From Candidatus Poribacteria bacterium (lineage in GTDB: Bacteria; Poribacteria; WGA-4E; WGA-3G), in assembly GCA_028820845.1 (NCBI GenBank), contig JAPPII010000101.1, positions 151,591 through 215,590 of the forward strand: 64,000 bases of DNA, given 5' to 3'. Below are positions 33,398 to 40,910 of this stretch, piece by piece. The position numbers were made by a program, and so were the translations under genes. The notes below the pieces were generated by a model. That model was not told the DNA's origin, did not search any database, and saw nothing but the letters and a program-made list of their open reading frames with translations. How positions within the stretch are numbered: position 1 is the first letter of the stretch; the number at the start of each line of letters is the position of its first letter.

Positions 33398-34585
33398 TTA
33401 GTCAGCTGCGGGGGCGAAAGTTTCCGGATTCTCCGCAGCAGCATCGTAGTCGTCAATCAGTTGTGTAATGACCGGGTTATCGCCGCAAAGCGGACAATTT
33501 TCATCTCGGTTAATTTTCATCTCGCGGTACGTCATACCCAATGCATCATAGAGAACGAGCCTGCCGATAAGAGGTTCGCCGATACCGAGGATGTATTTAA
33601 TCGCTTCGGTTGCCATCATGACACCAATTACGCCTGGGAGCACGCCCAGGACACCAGCCTCGCTTCAGCTCGGCACCATGCCCGGTGGCGGCGGGGTCGG
33701 ATACATGCATCGGTAGCAAGGTCCCTCGTGCGGTTTAAAGAGCGTGACCTGGCCTTCAAATTGAAAAATACTACCGTGAACGATTGGTTTGTTTAGCAGC
33801 ACAGCTGCATCATTAACAAGGTAGCGGGTGGCGAAGTTATCGCATCCATCCACAATCAGGTCGTATTCCGAGAAAATCTCTTCAACATTATCAGCAGTCA
33901 GACGGAGGTTATACGGTGTAATGTCGATGTCCGGATTCAGCGACTTAATCGTTGTTGTCGCTGATTGCACCTTCGGGGTGCCGACGGATTCTGTACGATG
34001 AAGTATCTGACGTTGAAGGTTGCTCAGTTCTACAACATCGGAATCAATAATACCGAGGTGACCCACACCTGCAGCACCCAGATACACACCCGCCGGTGAA
34101 CCCAAGCCGCCTGCTCCAACCATTAAAACTTTAGCATCAAGGAGCTTCGCTTGTCCCTGTTCTCCGACTTCTGTCAGCATAAAGTGTCGGCTGTAACGAT
34201 CGAGTTGATCGTGCGACATCGGTTTGTCTTGAGCAGTCGGGAAACCCGCAGTCATCCAATCCCGGTATCCCCCCGCAAGAGAGACGGTATCGGTATATCC
34301 CATCTCGCGGAGCGATTTGGCAGCGAGAAGGGAACGAAGTCCTGCCGCACAGTAGACAACGACCTTTTGGTCCCGGTCGGGAATATAATTTTCAACCGAA
34401 AATTCGAGCATCCCGCGTGTGACATGGACAGCGTTGGGGATATAACCGGCACGATATTCATCTTCATCGCGAACGTCCAGCAGTACGAAATCGCTGTCTT
34501 GGTCCTGTTCGGCTTTTACTTCGTCGACTGTTACTTCTGGTATTTCTGTTTTGGCTTCCTCAACGATTTGCCTGTAGGATTTCAT
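33398..34585 (-). CDS. moeB: Rhodanese-MoeB (E1-like adenylyltransferase) with in-frame UGA, probable selenoprotein
   Basis: 395 residues if the UGA is read. Start ATG 34585 has CAGGAGAA upstream. Residues 16-115 are a rhodanese domain with the C79-A-A-G-L-R-S loop. Then comes MoeB/ThiF: GAGGLGSP (157-164) binds ATP, C290/C293 and C364/C367 bind zinc. At residue 307 (33667-33665) a TGA stands where the family has Cys in P-S-C-x-E-A-G-V. After it the frame stays open with SEAGVLGVLPGVIGV and the whole C-terminus, 82 further conserved codons. The equivalent Cys in ThiF forms an acyl disulfide with the sulfur carrier. Such proteins adenylate MoaD/ThiS-like carriers, and the rhodanese domain supplies sulfur. 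The alternative is a nonsense mutation or sequencing error; conservation on both sides and the hairpin argue against that. Confidence 0.85.
33633..33667 (-). promoter_or_regulatory. Candidate bacterial SECIS element with its UGA
   Basis: On the minus strand UGA is followed 14 bases later by CCUGGG, the loop CGUGCU and CCCAGG, a perfect six-pair stem. The loop begins 20 bases after the UGA, has G in its first two positions and contains GU. These fit the published pattern for bacterial SECIS hairpins, which must lie just downstream of the UGA within the coding region. Confidence 0.65.
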
Positions 34586-34670
34586 AAAATTTTTCTCCTG
34601 AGGAGAAGGAATATGAAGGTCAAGGTTCATATTCTGGCTCTATAAATTTTTAGTTTTTGGCATTTCCAAA

Positions 34671-34699
34671 ATTATATCACAACTGCGTGATATTGTCAA
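34671..34699 (-). promoter_or_regulatory. Consensus sigma-70 promoter of the rhodanese-MoeB gene
   Basis: Minus strand TTGACA (34694-34699), 17 bases, TATAAT (34671-34676), both perfect, about 80 bases before the ATG at 34585. Confidence 0.8.
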
Positions 34700-34711
34700 T
34701 TTTTAAATTTT

Positions 34712-34723
34712 AGGACTTACACA
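34712..34723. repeat. Solo end of the AGGACTTACGCA element
   Basis: AGGACTTACACA matches the left end of the copy at 6163 exactly. No right end was found within the following few hundred bases. It probably marks a truncated copy. Confidence 0.45.
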
Positions 34724-34790
34724 GAATCCTCTTTTGTCAGATCTCACTTCAGACCTCAACGCAAAACGATTGAACAAGGCACTTTTTTAC

Positions 34791-34819
34791 TTGACAAAGG
34801 TTAGCAAATATACTATAAT
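34791..34819 (+). promoter_or_regulatory. Consensus sigma-70 promoter without an obvious gene
   Basis: TTGACA (34791-34796), 17 bases, TATAAT (34814-34819) on the plus strand. It is divergent from the moeB promoter and not followed by a credible protein gene until the PHP gene, which has its own promoter. Confidence 0.75.
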
Positions 34820-34825
34820 TATATT

Positions 34826-35036
34826 ATACCTACTTTCAAAGGAGGATGGACGCTGCAAATCTGTCAAAACTGAATACCTGATTAACACCCACAATCTTCA
34901 CCGACAAAATGTTACACTTTTCGCCAAATTATTTTTTTTACGGGAAAAAATAAAACGCTAACAAACCCTTATGGAGACTGGGTTCTCTAACGTTACATAC
35001 GACACACCAAATGTTACACTGGTGTAACATTTTTAA
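34826..35036 (+). ncRNA. Candidate small RNA or leader transcript
   Basis: Roughly 210 bases between a perfect promoter and an 11-bp perfect hairpin, AAATGTTACAC-TG-GTGTAACATTT (35009-35032), followed by TT, which may terminate it. AAAGGAGG (34838-34845) touches an 11-codon ORF at 34846-34881, so a leader peptide is possible. The half site AAATGTTACAC also occurs at 34907-34917, so the hairpin could instead be an operator. Besides this unit, the 34586-35321 gap holds only the moeB and PHP promoters and a solo repeat end. Confidence 0.4.
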
Positions 35037-35206
35037 GGTGGATTTCTGAAAAATATACCATTAAGTTAATATCATATTCACCTCCGTATAATCTTGCAAA
35101 TCCTCCAATCCTGCCCATTCTGATTTGCGGCGTACTCGCCTAAATGCGACGTGCATTCTGACAATCCACTGCCAAAATATTTACACACCCAAAATTAACT
35201 AAAAAA

Positions 35207-35236
35207 TTGACACACAAGTTGTGGATATGCTAAAAT
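35207..35236 (+). promoter_or_regulatory. Promoter candidate for the first PHP gene
   Basis: TTGACA, 18 bases, TAAAAT, ending about 85 bases before the ATG at 35322. Confidence 0.55.
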
Positions 35237-35321
35237 GGATGTGGACATGGACAATAGGCCCAACAGATTAAGGCATTATCTCTAACGGCTGACCCATAGC
35301 ATCAGAGAAGAAGGGGTATCA

Positions 35322-36197
35322 ATGTTGTATACAAATCCTTTTCAACAACCCGGGCAGTGGTATCGCGGGAATACACATAGCCACAGTACAGAATCCGATG
35401 GACAACTTTCGATCGGAGATCGGTTTGCTGCATATCGGGACGCAGGCTATGATTTCCTCGTGCTAACCGACCACCGCAAGGTTAACGATGTACAGGCTTA
35501 CACCACACCGGACTTTTTGGCAATATCAGGGAGCGAAGTGCATCCTGATAATCCCTATGGTGGTGATACCTACCACTTCGTCGCCATTAACATACACGAA
35601 CGCATAAACTGCTCGGAAATGCATCCAAACGCAGTGCTTGATGACATTAAGGCACAAGGGGGTGAAGCAGTTTTGTGTCACCCTTATTGGTCAGGACATA
35701 CCATTTTAGATTATCTGCCGTTGCGGGAATATTTCGCTATTGAAGTCTACAACGACAGTTGTGTGGGCATCGGCAAAGAATTTTCAGAACAAGCATGGGA
35801 TGATTTGTTGGATAGAGGCGGACCTGTTCTCGGTATCGCTGCTGATGATTCGCACGGGACAGAAGATGATTGCTTTCACGGATGGATTATGGTCAAGGCG
35901 GAAGAATTGACGCTTGAGAGCATCATGGAATCGCTTCGGACTGGGGCGTTCTATTCTACACTCGGACCTGAAATCAAGGACCTGACGTTAGATGGAAAAG
36001 AATTAACCGTCAAATGTTCGGAAGCACAATCGATTGTTTTTAAAGCGCAGTGCAGTCGTGGGAAGCGGGTCCTACCATCTGAAGGTGAACGCTTGACCGA
36101 GGCGACCTATAGCATTCCAGAAAGTGTGAAATACGTTCGCGTTGAAATAACCGACGAAACCGGCAAGAAAGCTTGGTCGAACCCCTTCTTTTTCTAA
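35322..36197 (+). CDS. CehA/McbA-type PHP-domain metallohydrolase, copy 1
   Basis: 291 residues. NTHSHSTESDGQLS (about 18-31) and VLTDHRKVND are the first metal-binding motifs of the PHP (polymerase and histidinol phosphatase) fold; ISGSEVHPDNP, VLCHPYW and AADDSHGTE are the following ones, giving a full set of His/Asp/Glu ligands. CehA-type members hydrolyse esters or carbamates, others phosphoesters; the substrate here is unknown. GAAGGGG lies before the ATG. No signal peptide. It is followed 184 bases later by a near-identical copy. Confidence 0.88.
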   Translation: MLYTNPFQQPGQWYRGNTHSHSTESDGQLSIGDRFAAYRDAGYDFLVLTDHRKVNDVQAYTTPDFLAISGSEVHPDNPYGGDTYHFVAINIHERINCSEMHPNAVLDDIKAQGGEAVLCHPYWSGHTILDYLPLREYFAIEVYNDSCVGIGKEFSEQAWDDLLDRGGPVLGIAADDSHGTEDDCFHGWIMVKAEELTLESIMESLRTGAFYSTLGPEIKDLTLDGKELTVKCSEAQSIVFKAQCSRGKRVLPSEGERLTEATYSIPESVKYVRVEITDETGKKAWSNPFFF

Positions 36198-36251
36198 GCG
36201 AGTATCTTGGCAGATAAGATTGCCTTTCTACGGGTGTTCCGATTCAATAAT

Positions 36252-36341
36252 AGGACTTACGCACTCCCCCGGTAGGTGCGGTTTCCTAACCGCACCGATT
36301 GCGACAAGATAGACTGAATTCTCTGATTTTGCGTAAGCCCT
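36252..36341. mobile_element. MITE-like element copy 3, with nested palindrome
   Basis: AGGACTTACGCA (36252-36263) is inverted at 36330-36341 with one mismatch. TCAATAA occurs just before and, one base after the right end, again, consistent with a target-site duplication. Inside is GGTGCGGTT-TCCT-AACCGCACC (36275-36296). It lies between the duplicated PHP genes. Confidence 0.75.
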
Positions 36342-36381
36342 GTCAATAACTTAGAAAATCATGAGAGAAGAAGGAGCAGCA

Positions 36382-37257
36382 ATGTTCAATACAAATCCTT
36401 TTCAACAACCCGGGCAGTGGTATCGCGGGAATACACATAGCCACAGTACAGAATCCGATGGACAACTTTCCGTCTCAGATCGGTTCGCTGCATACCGGGA
36501 CGCAGGCTACGATTTCCTCGTGCTAACTGATCACCGCAAGGTTAACGATGTAGGGGCTTACACAACATCCGATTTTTTGGCAATATCGGGGAGCGAGGTG
36601 CATCCTGAAAATCCTTATGGCGGTGGGACGTACCACATCGTCGCTATTAATATACATGAACGCATAAACTGCGCGAAGATGCACCCGAACGCAGTAATTG
36701 ATGATATTAAGTCACAGGGTGGTGAAGCGGTTTTGTGTCATCCGTATTGGTGTGGACATACGATCCTGGATTATCTGCCGTTGCACGGTTATTTCGCCGT
36801 TGAAGTCTATAATGACACCTGTATGGGTATCGGCAAAGGGTTTTCAGAACAGGCGTGGGACGATTTACTGGATAGGGGTGGACCTGTTCTCGGTATCGCT
36901 GCCGATGACGCACACGGGACAGAACACGACTGCTTCCACGGATGGATTATGGTCAAAGCGGAAGAACTGACGCTTGATGGCATCATGGAATCGCTTCGGA
37001 CGGGCGCGTTCTATTCTACGCTTGGACCCGAAATCAAGGACCTGACGTTAGATGGAAAAGAGTTGACCGTCAAATGTTCGGAAGCACAATCAATTGTTTT
37101 TAAAGCGCAGTGCAGTCGTGGCAAGCGAGTTCTACCGGCTGAAGGTGAACGCTTGACCGAGGCGACCTACAGTATTCCGGAAAGTGTGAAATACGTTCGC
37201 GTTGAAATAACCGACGAAACGGGTAAGAAGGCCTGGTCAAACCCTTTCTTTTTCTAA
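36382..37257 (+). CDS. CehA/McbA-type PHP-domain metallohydrolase, copy 2
   Basis: 291 residues from ATG 36382, the position equivalent to copy 1, with GAAGGAG upstream; the ATG at 36361 is in frame but lacks a site. It is nearly identical to copy 1 along its whole length and keeps every metal-ligand motif (THSHST, TDHRKVND, GSEVHPEN, CHPYW, ADDAHGTE). Differences cluster in the middle (IVAINIHERINCAKMHP, GHTILDYLPLHGYFAV). Similar sequence extends about 20 bases upstream and 50 downstream of each gene, so the duplication included flanks. Possibly retained for dosage or a shifted substrate range. Confidence 0.88.
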   Translation: MFNTNPFQQPGQWYRGNTHSHSTESDGQLSVSDRFAAYRDAGYDFLVLTDHRKVNDVGAYTTSDFLAISGSEVHPENPYGGGTYHIVAINIHERINCAKMHPNAVIDDIKSQGGEAVLCHPYWCGHTILDYLPLHGYFAVEVYNDTCMGIGKGFSEQAWDDLLDRGGPVLGIAADDAHGTEHDCFHGWIMVKAEELTLDGIMESLRTGAFYSTLGPEIKDLTLDGKELTVKCSEAQSIVFKAQCSRGKRVLPAEGERLTEATYSIPESVKYVRVEITDETGKKAWSNPFFF

Positions 37258-37303
37258 GGTAACATCTTGACGTTTCTCGTCGCCTTTTTCGCGGGTGCAT
37301 CCG

Positions 37304-38332
37304 ATGCAAAACATTCTGGTCTGCCAAACAGGGGGATGGATCGGCGATATGGTGCTGCTGACTCCCGCGTTGCGCGCCCTGAAACGTACATATCTTGAAT
37401 CTAATCTGACACTTCTCTTGCGACCGCGCGTGGCAGATTTAATGCAAACGCACCCTTATGTTGACACCTGCCTCGTTGATAACAAAACAGAAGGCCGCTA
37501 TCGATCCGTTAGGAACCTTGTGCGCCAACTACGGGATAGCGTATTTGACATTGCCGTTGTACTGCATCCGACCTCATTCCGAAACGCGCTCCTACCGTTC
37601 CTTGCACGCGTTCCAATACGTGTTGGAACAAATGTCAGTGGACGTGGGATGCTGCTAACAGGGTCTTGTAAAGACGACACAGGGGTACATGAAGTCCACC
37701 GATACCTACACGTTCTAAAACTGCTCAATATTGACACTGCGCCATCTTCTTTGGAGTTTTGGCATACAGATGCAGATCGACAGTTTGTTGAACGTCTCTT
37801 ACGTGCTGAAGGTATATTGCCGGAGAACCGCATTGTCGCTCTCAATTTAGGCACTACATGGGCAACGAAACGATGGGATGTAACGAACTTTGCCGATCTT
37901 ATCCAGCAAATTGTCCGTTTGCTACCGAAAATTAAAGTCGTGTTAGTCGGTTCGTCTGAAGAAGTGGAACTTGCGGAATCCCTTCCGGCTTCGTTATCGG
38001 TTATTAATTTCGTCGGGAAAACAGGGATTCTCCAACTGGGTGCGTTGTTGGAAAGATGCGAAGTGTGTGTAACTTGTGATAGCGGTCCGATGCACATTGC
38101 TGCAGCAGTTGGCACCCCAACGCTGGCACTCTTCGGTCCAACGAGCCCGACGCGCCATCAACCTTACGGAACAGGGCATACCGTTATTGAGAAACTTGTC
38201 TCTTGTCGTCCGTGTTACAAACAGATATGTCATCGACAGGATGCACCGCATCTCTGCATGAAAGAAATAGGCACTGCTGAGGTTCTGAAAGCATTGGAGA
38301 TTAAGTTACGTCAGAAAACGGACGCTGCTTAA
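37304..38332 (+). CDS. Family 9 glycosyltransferase (ADP-heptose:LPS heptosyltransferase-like)
   Basis: 342 residues from ATG 37304; a GTG at 37295 is the alternative. ILVCQTGGWIGDMVLLTPALRALK at the N-terminus, VALNLGTTWATKRWDVTNFADLI in the middle, and the acceptor motif CDSGPMHIAAAVGTPTLALFGPTSP are those of GT9 enzymes such as WaaF, which transfer heptose from ADP-heptose to lipopolysaccharide core. C-terminal SCRPCYKQICHRQDAPHLCM has the extra cysteines common in the RfaF subgroup. It indicates an outer membrane with LPS-like glycolipid. It follows PHP copy 2 by 46 bases and may be cotranscribed. Confidence 0.88.
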   Translation: MQNILVCQTGGWIGDMVLLTPALRALKRTYLESNLTLLLRPRVADLMQTHPYVDTCLVDNKTEGRYRSVRNLVRQLRDSVFDIAVVLHPTSFRNALLPFLARVPIRVGTNVSGRGMLLTGSCKDDTGVHEVHRYLHVLKLLNIDTAPSSLEFWHTDADRQFVERLLRAEGILPENRIVALNLGTTWATKRWDVTNFADLIQQIVRLLPKIKVVLVGSSEEVELAESLPASLSVINFVGKTGILQLGALLERCEVCVTCDSGPMHIAAAVGTPTLALFGPTSPTRHQPYGTGHTVIEKLVSCRPCYKQICHRQDAPHLCMKEIGTAEVLKALEIKLRQKTDAA

Positions 38333-38339
38333 ATTAAAT

Positions 38340-38459
38340 AGGACTTGCGCAGACAGGCGATGGATCGCCTTACTACCAACAGATACACTTTTATAAGGAC
38401 GTGTGTTTCAAAAGCTGCATAGTTCGTAGTAGCGCAATTTATTGCGCGTTGCGTAAGTC
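38340..38459. mobile_element. MITE-like element copy 4
   Basis: AGGACTTGCGCA (38340-38351) and TGCGTAAGTCCT (38448-38459) are inverted ends. TTAAAT stands directly before the left end and again after the G that follows the right end, a clear target-site duplication. An internal CGCAATTTATTGCG hairpin sits near the right end. Confidence 0.75.
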
Positions 38460-38494
38460 CTGTTAAATATGAAACGTAGAAAAAAGGAGAGTGA

Positions 38495-39244
38495 ATGAGA
38501 AATATCCGCGCATTGGTATTTGATTTCGGCGGGACTTTAGATGGAAACGGTATCCATTGGTTAGAACGGACCTACCTGTTCATCCGTAAGCACTGCCCAG
38601 AAATTACACGTGAGGCATTCGACGAGGCAGATAAAGCGACAATAACAGAATTCTTTCTCGGTGATCCTTCTCACGAGTGGTCTTACCAAGACGGTTCGAT
38701 GCTGCCCGTAGGTGCGGTCGCGTCTGAGCATGCGGCGCGCTGTAATTTGCGAGAAACTGCCGACGCGATTGCTTCGGGAATTTATAGGCGATTAGGGCTA
38801 AGCAAGCAGATGAAAGATGAGTATGTTGACTGGTTCTGTGCAGGGGCTGCCGAGAGACTCGCGGAAAATCGGCGATGGCTTAAAACGCTTCATGACACCT
38901 ATCAACTCGCTGTAATTAGCAATAACTTTGGGAATACACAAGGCTGGTGTGACGACTATGGACTTTCCCCACTGTTTGGGGCGATTATAGATTCTACGGT
39001 TTTGGGGATAGCGAAGCCAGATGTTCGTATCTTTGAAGCAGCTTTGTCCAAGTTGAACGTGGCACCGAACCAAGCGATTTATGTTGGGGATAGTTACGCT
39101 GCGGATATGGTCGGCGGGAAGAACGCAGGTATGTGGACTGCGTGGCTTATCGGTGATGCGGACAAAACGTGTCCGGACCCATCTATGGTTGATGTCAAGC
39201 TCTCGCACCTACACGAGTTGACCGATTTTTTGGATGCGTCGTAA
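38495..39244 (+). CDS. HAD-superfamily (subfamily IA) hydrolase
   Basis: 249 residues. Motif I is LVFDFGGTLDG (D10 nucleophile; the usual acid/base Asp two residues on is Gly12), motif II is AVISNN, motif III is the lysine in GIAKPDVRIFEAAL, and motif IV is VGDSYAADMVGGKNAGM. The helical cap lies between motifs I and II, so it is the C1-capped type that dephosphorylates small metabolites. The DFGG form of motif I is seen in a number of HAD-IA proteins, and its effect on catalysis here is unclear. AAAGGAGAG precedes the ATG. Substrate unknown. Confidence 0.88.
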   Translation: MRNIRALVFDFGGTLDGNGIHWLERTYLFIRKHCPEITREAFDEADKATITEFFLGDPSHEWSYQDGSMLPVGAVASEHAARCNLRETADAIASGIYRRLGLSKQMKDEYVDWFCAGAAERLAENRRWLKTLHDTYQLAVISNNFGNTQGWCDDYGLSPLFGAIIDSTVLGIAKPDVRIFEAALSKLNVAPNQAIYVGDSYAADMVGGKNAGMWTAWLIGDADKTCPDPSMVDVKLSHLHELTDFLDAS

Positions 39245-39259
39245 AATTTTGAGTGGAAG

Positions 39260-39283
39260 TGGGCAGACGTTTCATTCTGCCCA
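39260..39283. terminator. Hairpin between convergent HAD and lexA genes
   Basis: TGGGCAGA, an eight-base loop, TCTGCCCA: a perfect stem placed between two converging stops. No T-run follows on either strand, so termination is uncertain. Confidence 0.35.
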
Positions 39284-39315
39284 TCAACCCAAGTGGCGAA
39301 TATAAAAACTCGTCG

Positions 39316-39981
39316 CTACATTTCTCGGTGGAGACCGATAACTTTACCGAGTATTATCACCTCATTAATGTTAAAAATACTCGGTTCAATGGCAGGATTT
39401 TCCGGTTGTAACCGGACTTGGTCACCATCAATAAAGAAACGTTTTACGGTTGCTTCGTCTTCAACCATAGCGACAACGATATCGCCCGGATCTGCATCCG
39501 ATTGTCTCTTAACGATAACATAATCACCTTCTAAGATACCGACCCCGATCATACTTGAACCGATGATCCGGAGGGCGAAGCATTCATAGTTATTTACCAT
39601 ACGCGTCGGAATAGGAAGGGTGCCTTCAATATTTTGTGAAGCGAGAAGAGGTGTTCCTGCCGCTACACGTCCAAAAATCGGGATTTCTATAATATCCCGT
39701 TCTGCTTCTGTCAGAATCGGATTCGCGCTCTGTTCTTCAAGCCATTTACTGGTCTCGATTTTAGGTTGTGCTTCCTTCAAAACGGAAATCGCACGCGGTT
39801 TACCTTCTTCGCGTCCAATATACTTCTTTTTCTCAAGCGCGTTGAGGTGGTCATGTGCCGCCTTTTCTGAAAAACCGAATTGGCTGCCAATCTCACGAAT
39901 GGTTGGCGGATAACCGTTCTTAATACATCGCTGGATGAAATTAAAAATCTCGCGCTGCCTTTTGGTCAGGTTCTTTGCCAT
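39316..39981 (-). CDS. lexA: LexA repressor
   Basis: 221 residues. The N-terminal winged helix (LTKRQREIFNFI, YPPTIREIGSQFGFSEKAAHDHL) binds SOS operators. The C-terminal S24 domain has the autocleavage bond A108-G109 in GRVAAGTP, Ser143 in GSSMIG (usually GDSM), and Lys180 in EATVKRF. RecA-stimulated self-cleavage derepresses DNA-repair genes after damage. Its promoter carries a perfect palindrome over the -10 box, as expected for autorepression. uvrB, a classical SOS gene, lies about 3.5 kb away. AAAGGAG precedes the ATG. Confidence 0.95.
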   Translation of the reverse strand: MAKNLTKRQREIFNFIQRCIKNGYPPTIREIGSQFGFSEKAAHDHLNALEKKKYIGREEGKPRAISVLKEAQPKIETSKWLEEQSANPILTEAERDIIEIPIFGRVAAGTPLLASQNIEGTLPIPTRMVNNYECFALRIIGSSMIGVGILEGDYVIVKRQSDADPGDIVVAMVEDEATVKRFFIDGDQVRLQPENPAIEPSIFNINEVIILGKVIGLHREM

Positions 39982-40016
39982 GAGTAAATCTCCTTTAACT
40001 CATGATAAGTGTTGGT

Positions 40017-40057
40017 TAATATACGTATATTATACTATATGCAGGTTAAGAAAGCAA
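40017..40057 (-). promoter_or_regulatory. lexA promoter with a palindromic operator candidate
   Basis: Minus strand TTGCTT (40052-40057), 17 bases, TATAAT (40029-40034). The perfect 16-base palindrome TAATATACGTATATTA (40017-40032) overlaps the -10 box. Position suggests the LexA operator of this lineage. Confidence 0.55.
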
Positions 40058-40157
40058 GAAAAAATTGAATATTTTATGTTAACTTGCATAAATCAGTTCC
40101 ACAAAAGTGAAACCGAACAGGGTTGCTAACGTCTTAATTGAAGGGAAAAATTTAGAA

Positions 40158-40853
40158 ATGGAAAGTCCAACACTCTTTACATCCTTTTTTACGCATAGCC
40201 ATCTTATCGTTGAGAAGTCCCCACCCCTCTCTACTGTCTTGCATCGCTTATGTATTGTGTTTGTCCTGTTCGTCACAAGTACGAGTTTCGGATTGGCACA
40301 AGAGAAAGTAGAGAAAGTAAAACTTGATGCTGTCGTCAAGAACTTCACGCTCAAAGACGCTACGGGGACCCCGCACACTTTATACAAATTGAGCGAGGAA
40401 AAATCTGCTACTGTCGTTCTGTTTCTCGCTACGCAATGTCCAATAGTGACCGATTATGCGGAACGGATTGTCACTTTGGCTAAGACTTATGGCGAAAAAA
40501 ATGTGCAGTTTATCGGTATCAATTCAAACAGACAAGAGAAGGTTAAAGAGATTTTGGAATATAGTGAGAAGCACAAATTTGAATTCACTGTACTAAAGGA
40601 CCCAGAGAACGATATTGCGGACTATTTTGGAGCCAGAAGAACGCCTGAGATATTTCTGATCGATGCAAAACGTGCCCTCCGTTACATGGGAGCAATTGAC
40701 AACAGCCCCAAAGAACCCACGAAGCACTATCTCCAGAACGCCTTAGATTTAGTGATTGCTGGAGAAAATATTTCCAAGGAATCCAAAAGGACCAGAGCGG
40801 TGGGTTGTACCATTAAGCGCGTGCGGAAAACCAGTGTGGATAGAACGCCGTAA
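40158..40853 (+). CDS. Exported redoxin (AhpC/TSA-type thioredoxin-fold) protein
   Basis: 231 residues from ATG 40158, with AAGGGA upstream; an in-frame GTG at 40107 is less likely. LCIVFVLFVTSTSFGLA (about 31-47) is the signal or anchor segment. The domain follows with VKNFTLKDATGTPHTLYKLS, VVLFLATQCPIVTDYAERI (Cys94, without a second Cys), FIGINSN, and the RRTPEIFLIDAKRALRYMGAID cis-Pro region. The C-terminal KRTRAVGCTIKR resembles periplasmic redoxin proteins of planctomycete-like bacteria that contain T-R-A-V-G-C. It may reduce peroxides or shuttle thiols. It precedes the PBP1A gene by 57 bases. Confidence 0.82.
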   Translation: MESPTLFTSFFTHSHLIVEKSPPLSTVLHRLCIVFVLFVTSTSFGLAQEKVEKVKLDAVVKNFTLKDATGTPHTLYKLSEEKSATVVLFLATQCPIVTDYAERIVTLAKTYGEKNVQFIGINSNRQEKVKEILEYSEKHKFEFTVLKDPENDIADYFGARRTPEIFLIDAKRALRYMGAIDNSPKEPTKHYLQNALDLVIAGENISKESKRTRAVGCTIKRVRKTSVDRTP

Positions 40854-40910
40854 ATACTCGTCCATAGCCTCGTTCTCTGTTGAACATCACCGTGGAGGTG
40901 AAAAAACAAA

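Noticed and set aside
33398-33643. A separate 81-residue gene for the C-terminal part of MoeB
   Set aside because: It has no ribosome binding site, is in frame with the gene before it, and begins in the middle of a conserved motif. It is better read as one gene through the UGA.
34734-34961. A 75-residue plus-strand open frame with a TTG start
   Set aside because: It runs across a perfect sigma-70 promoter, has no ribosome binding site at its start, and shows no recognisable domain.
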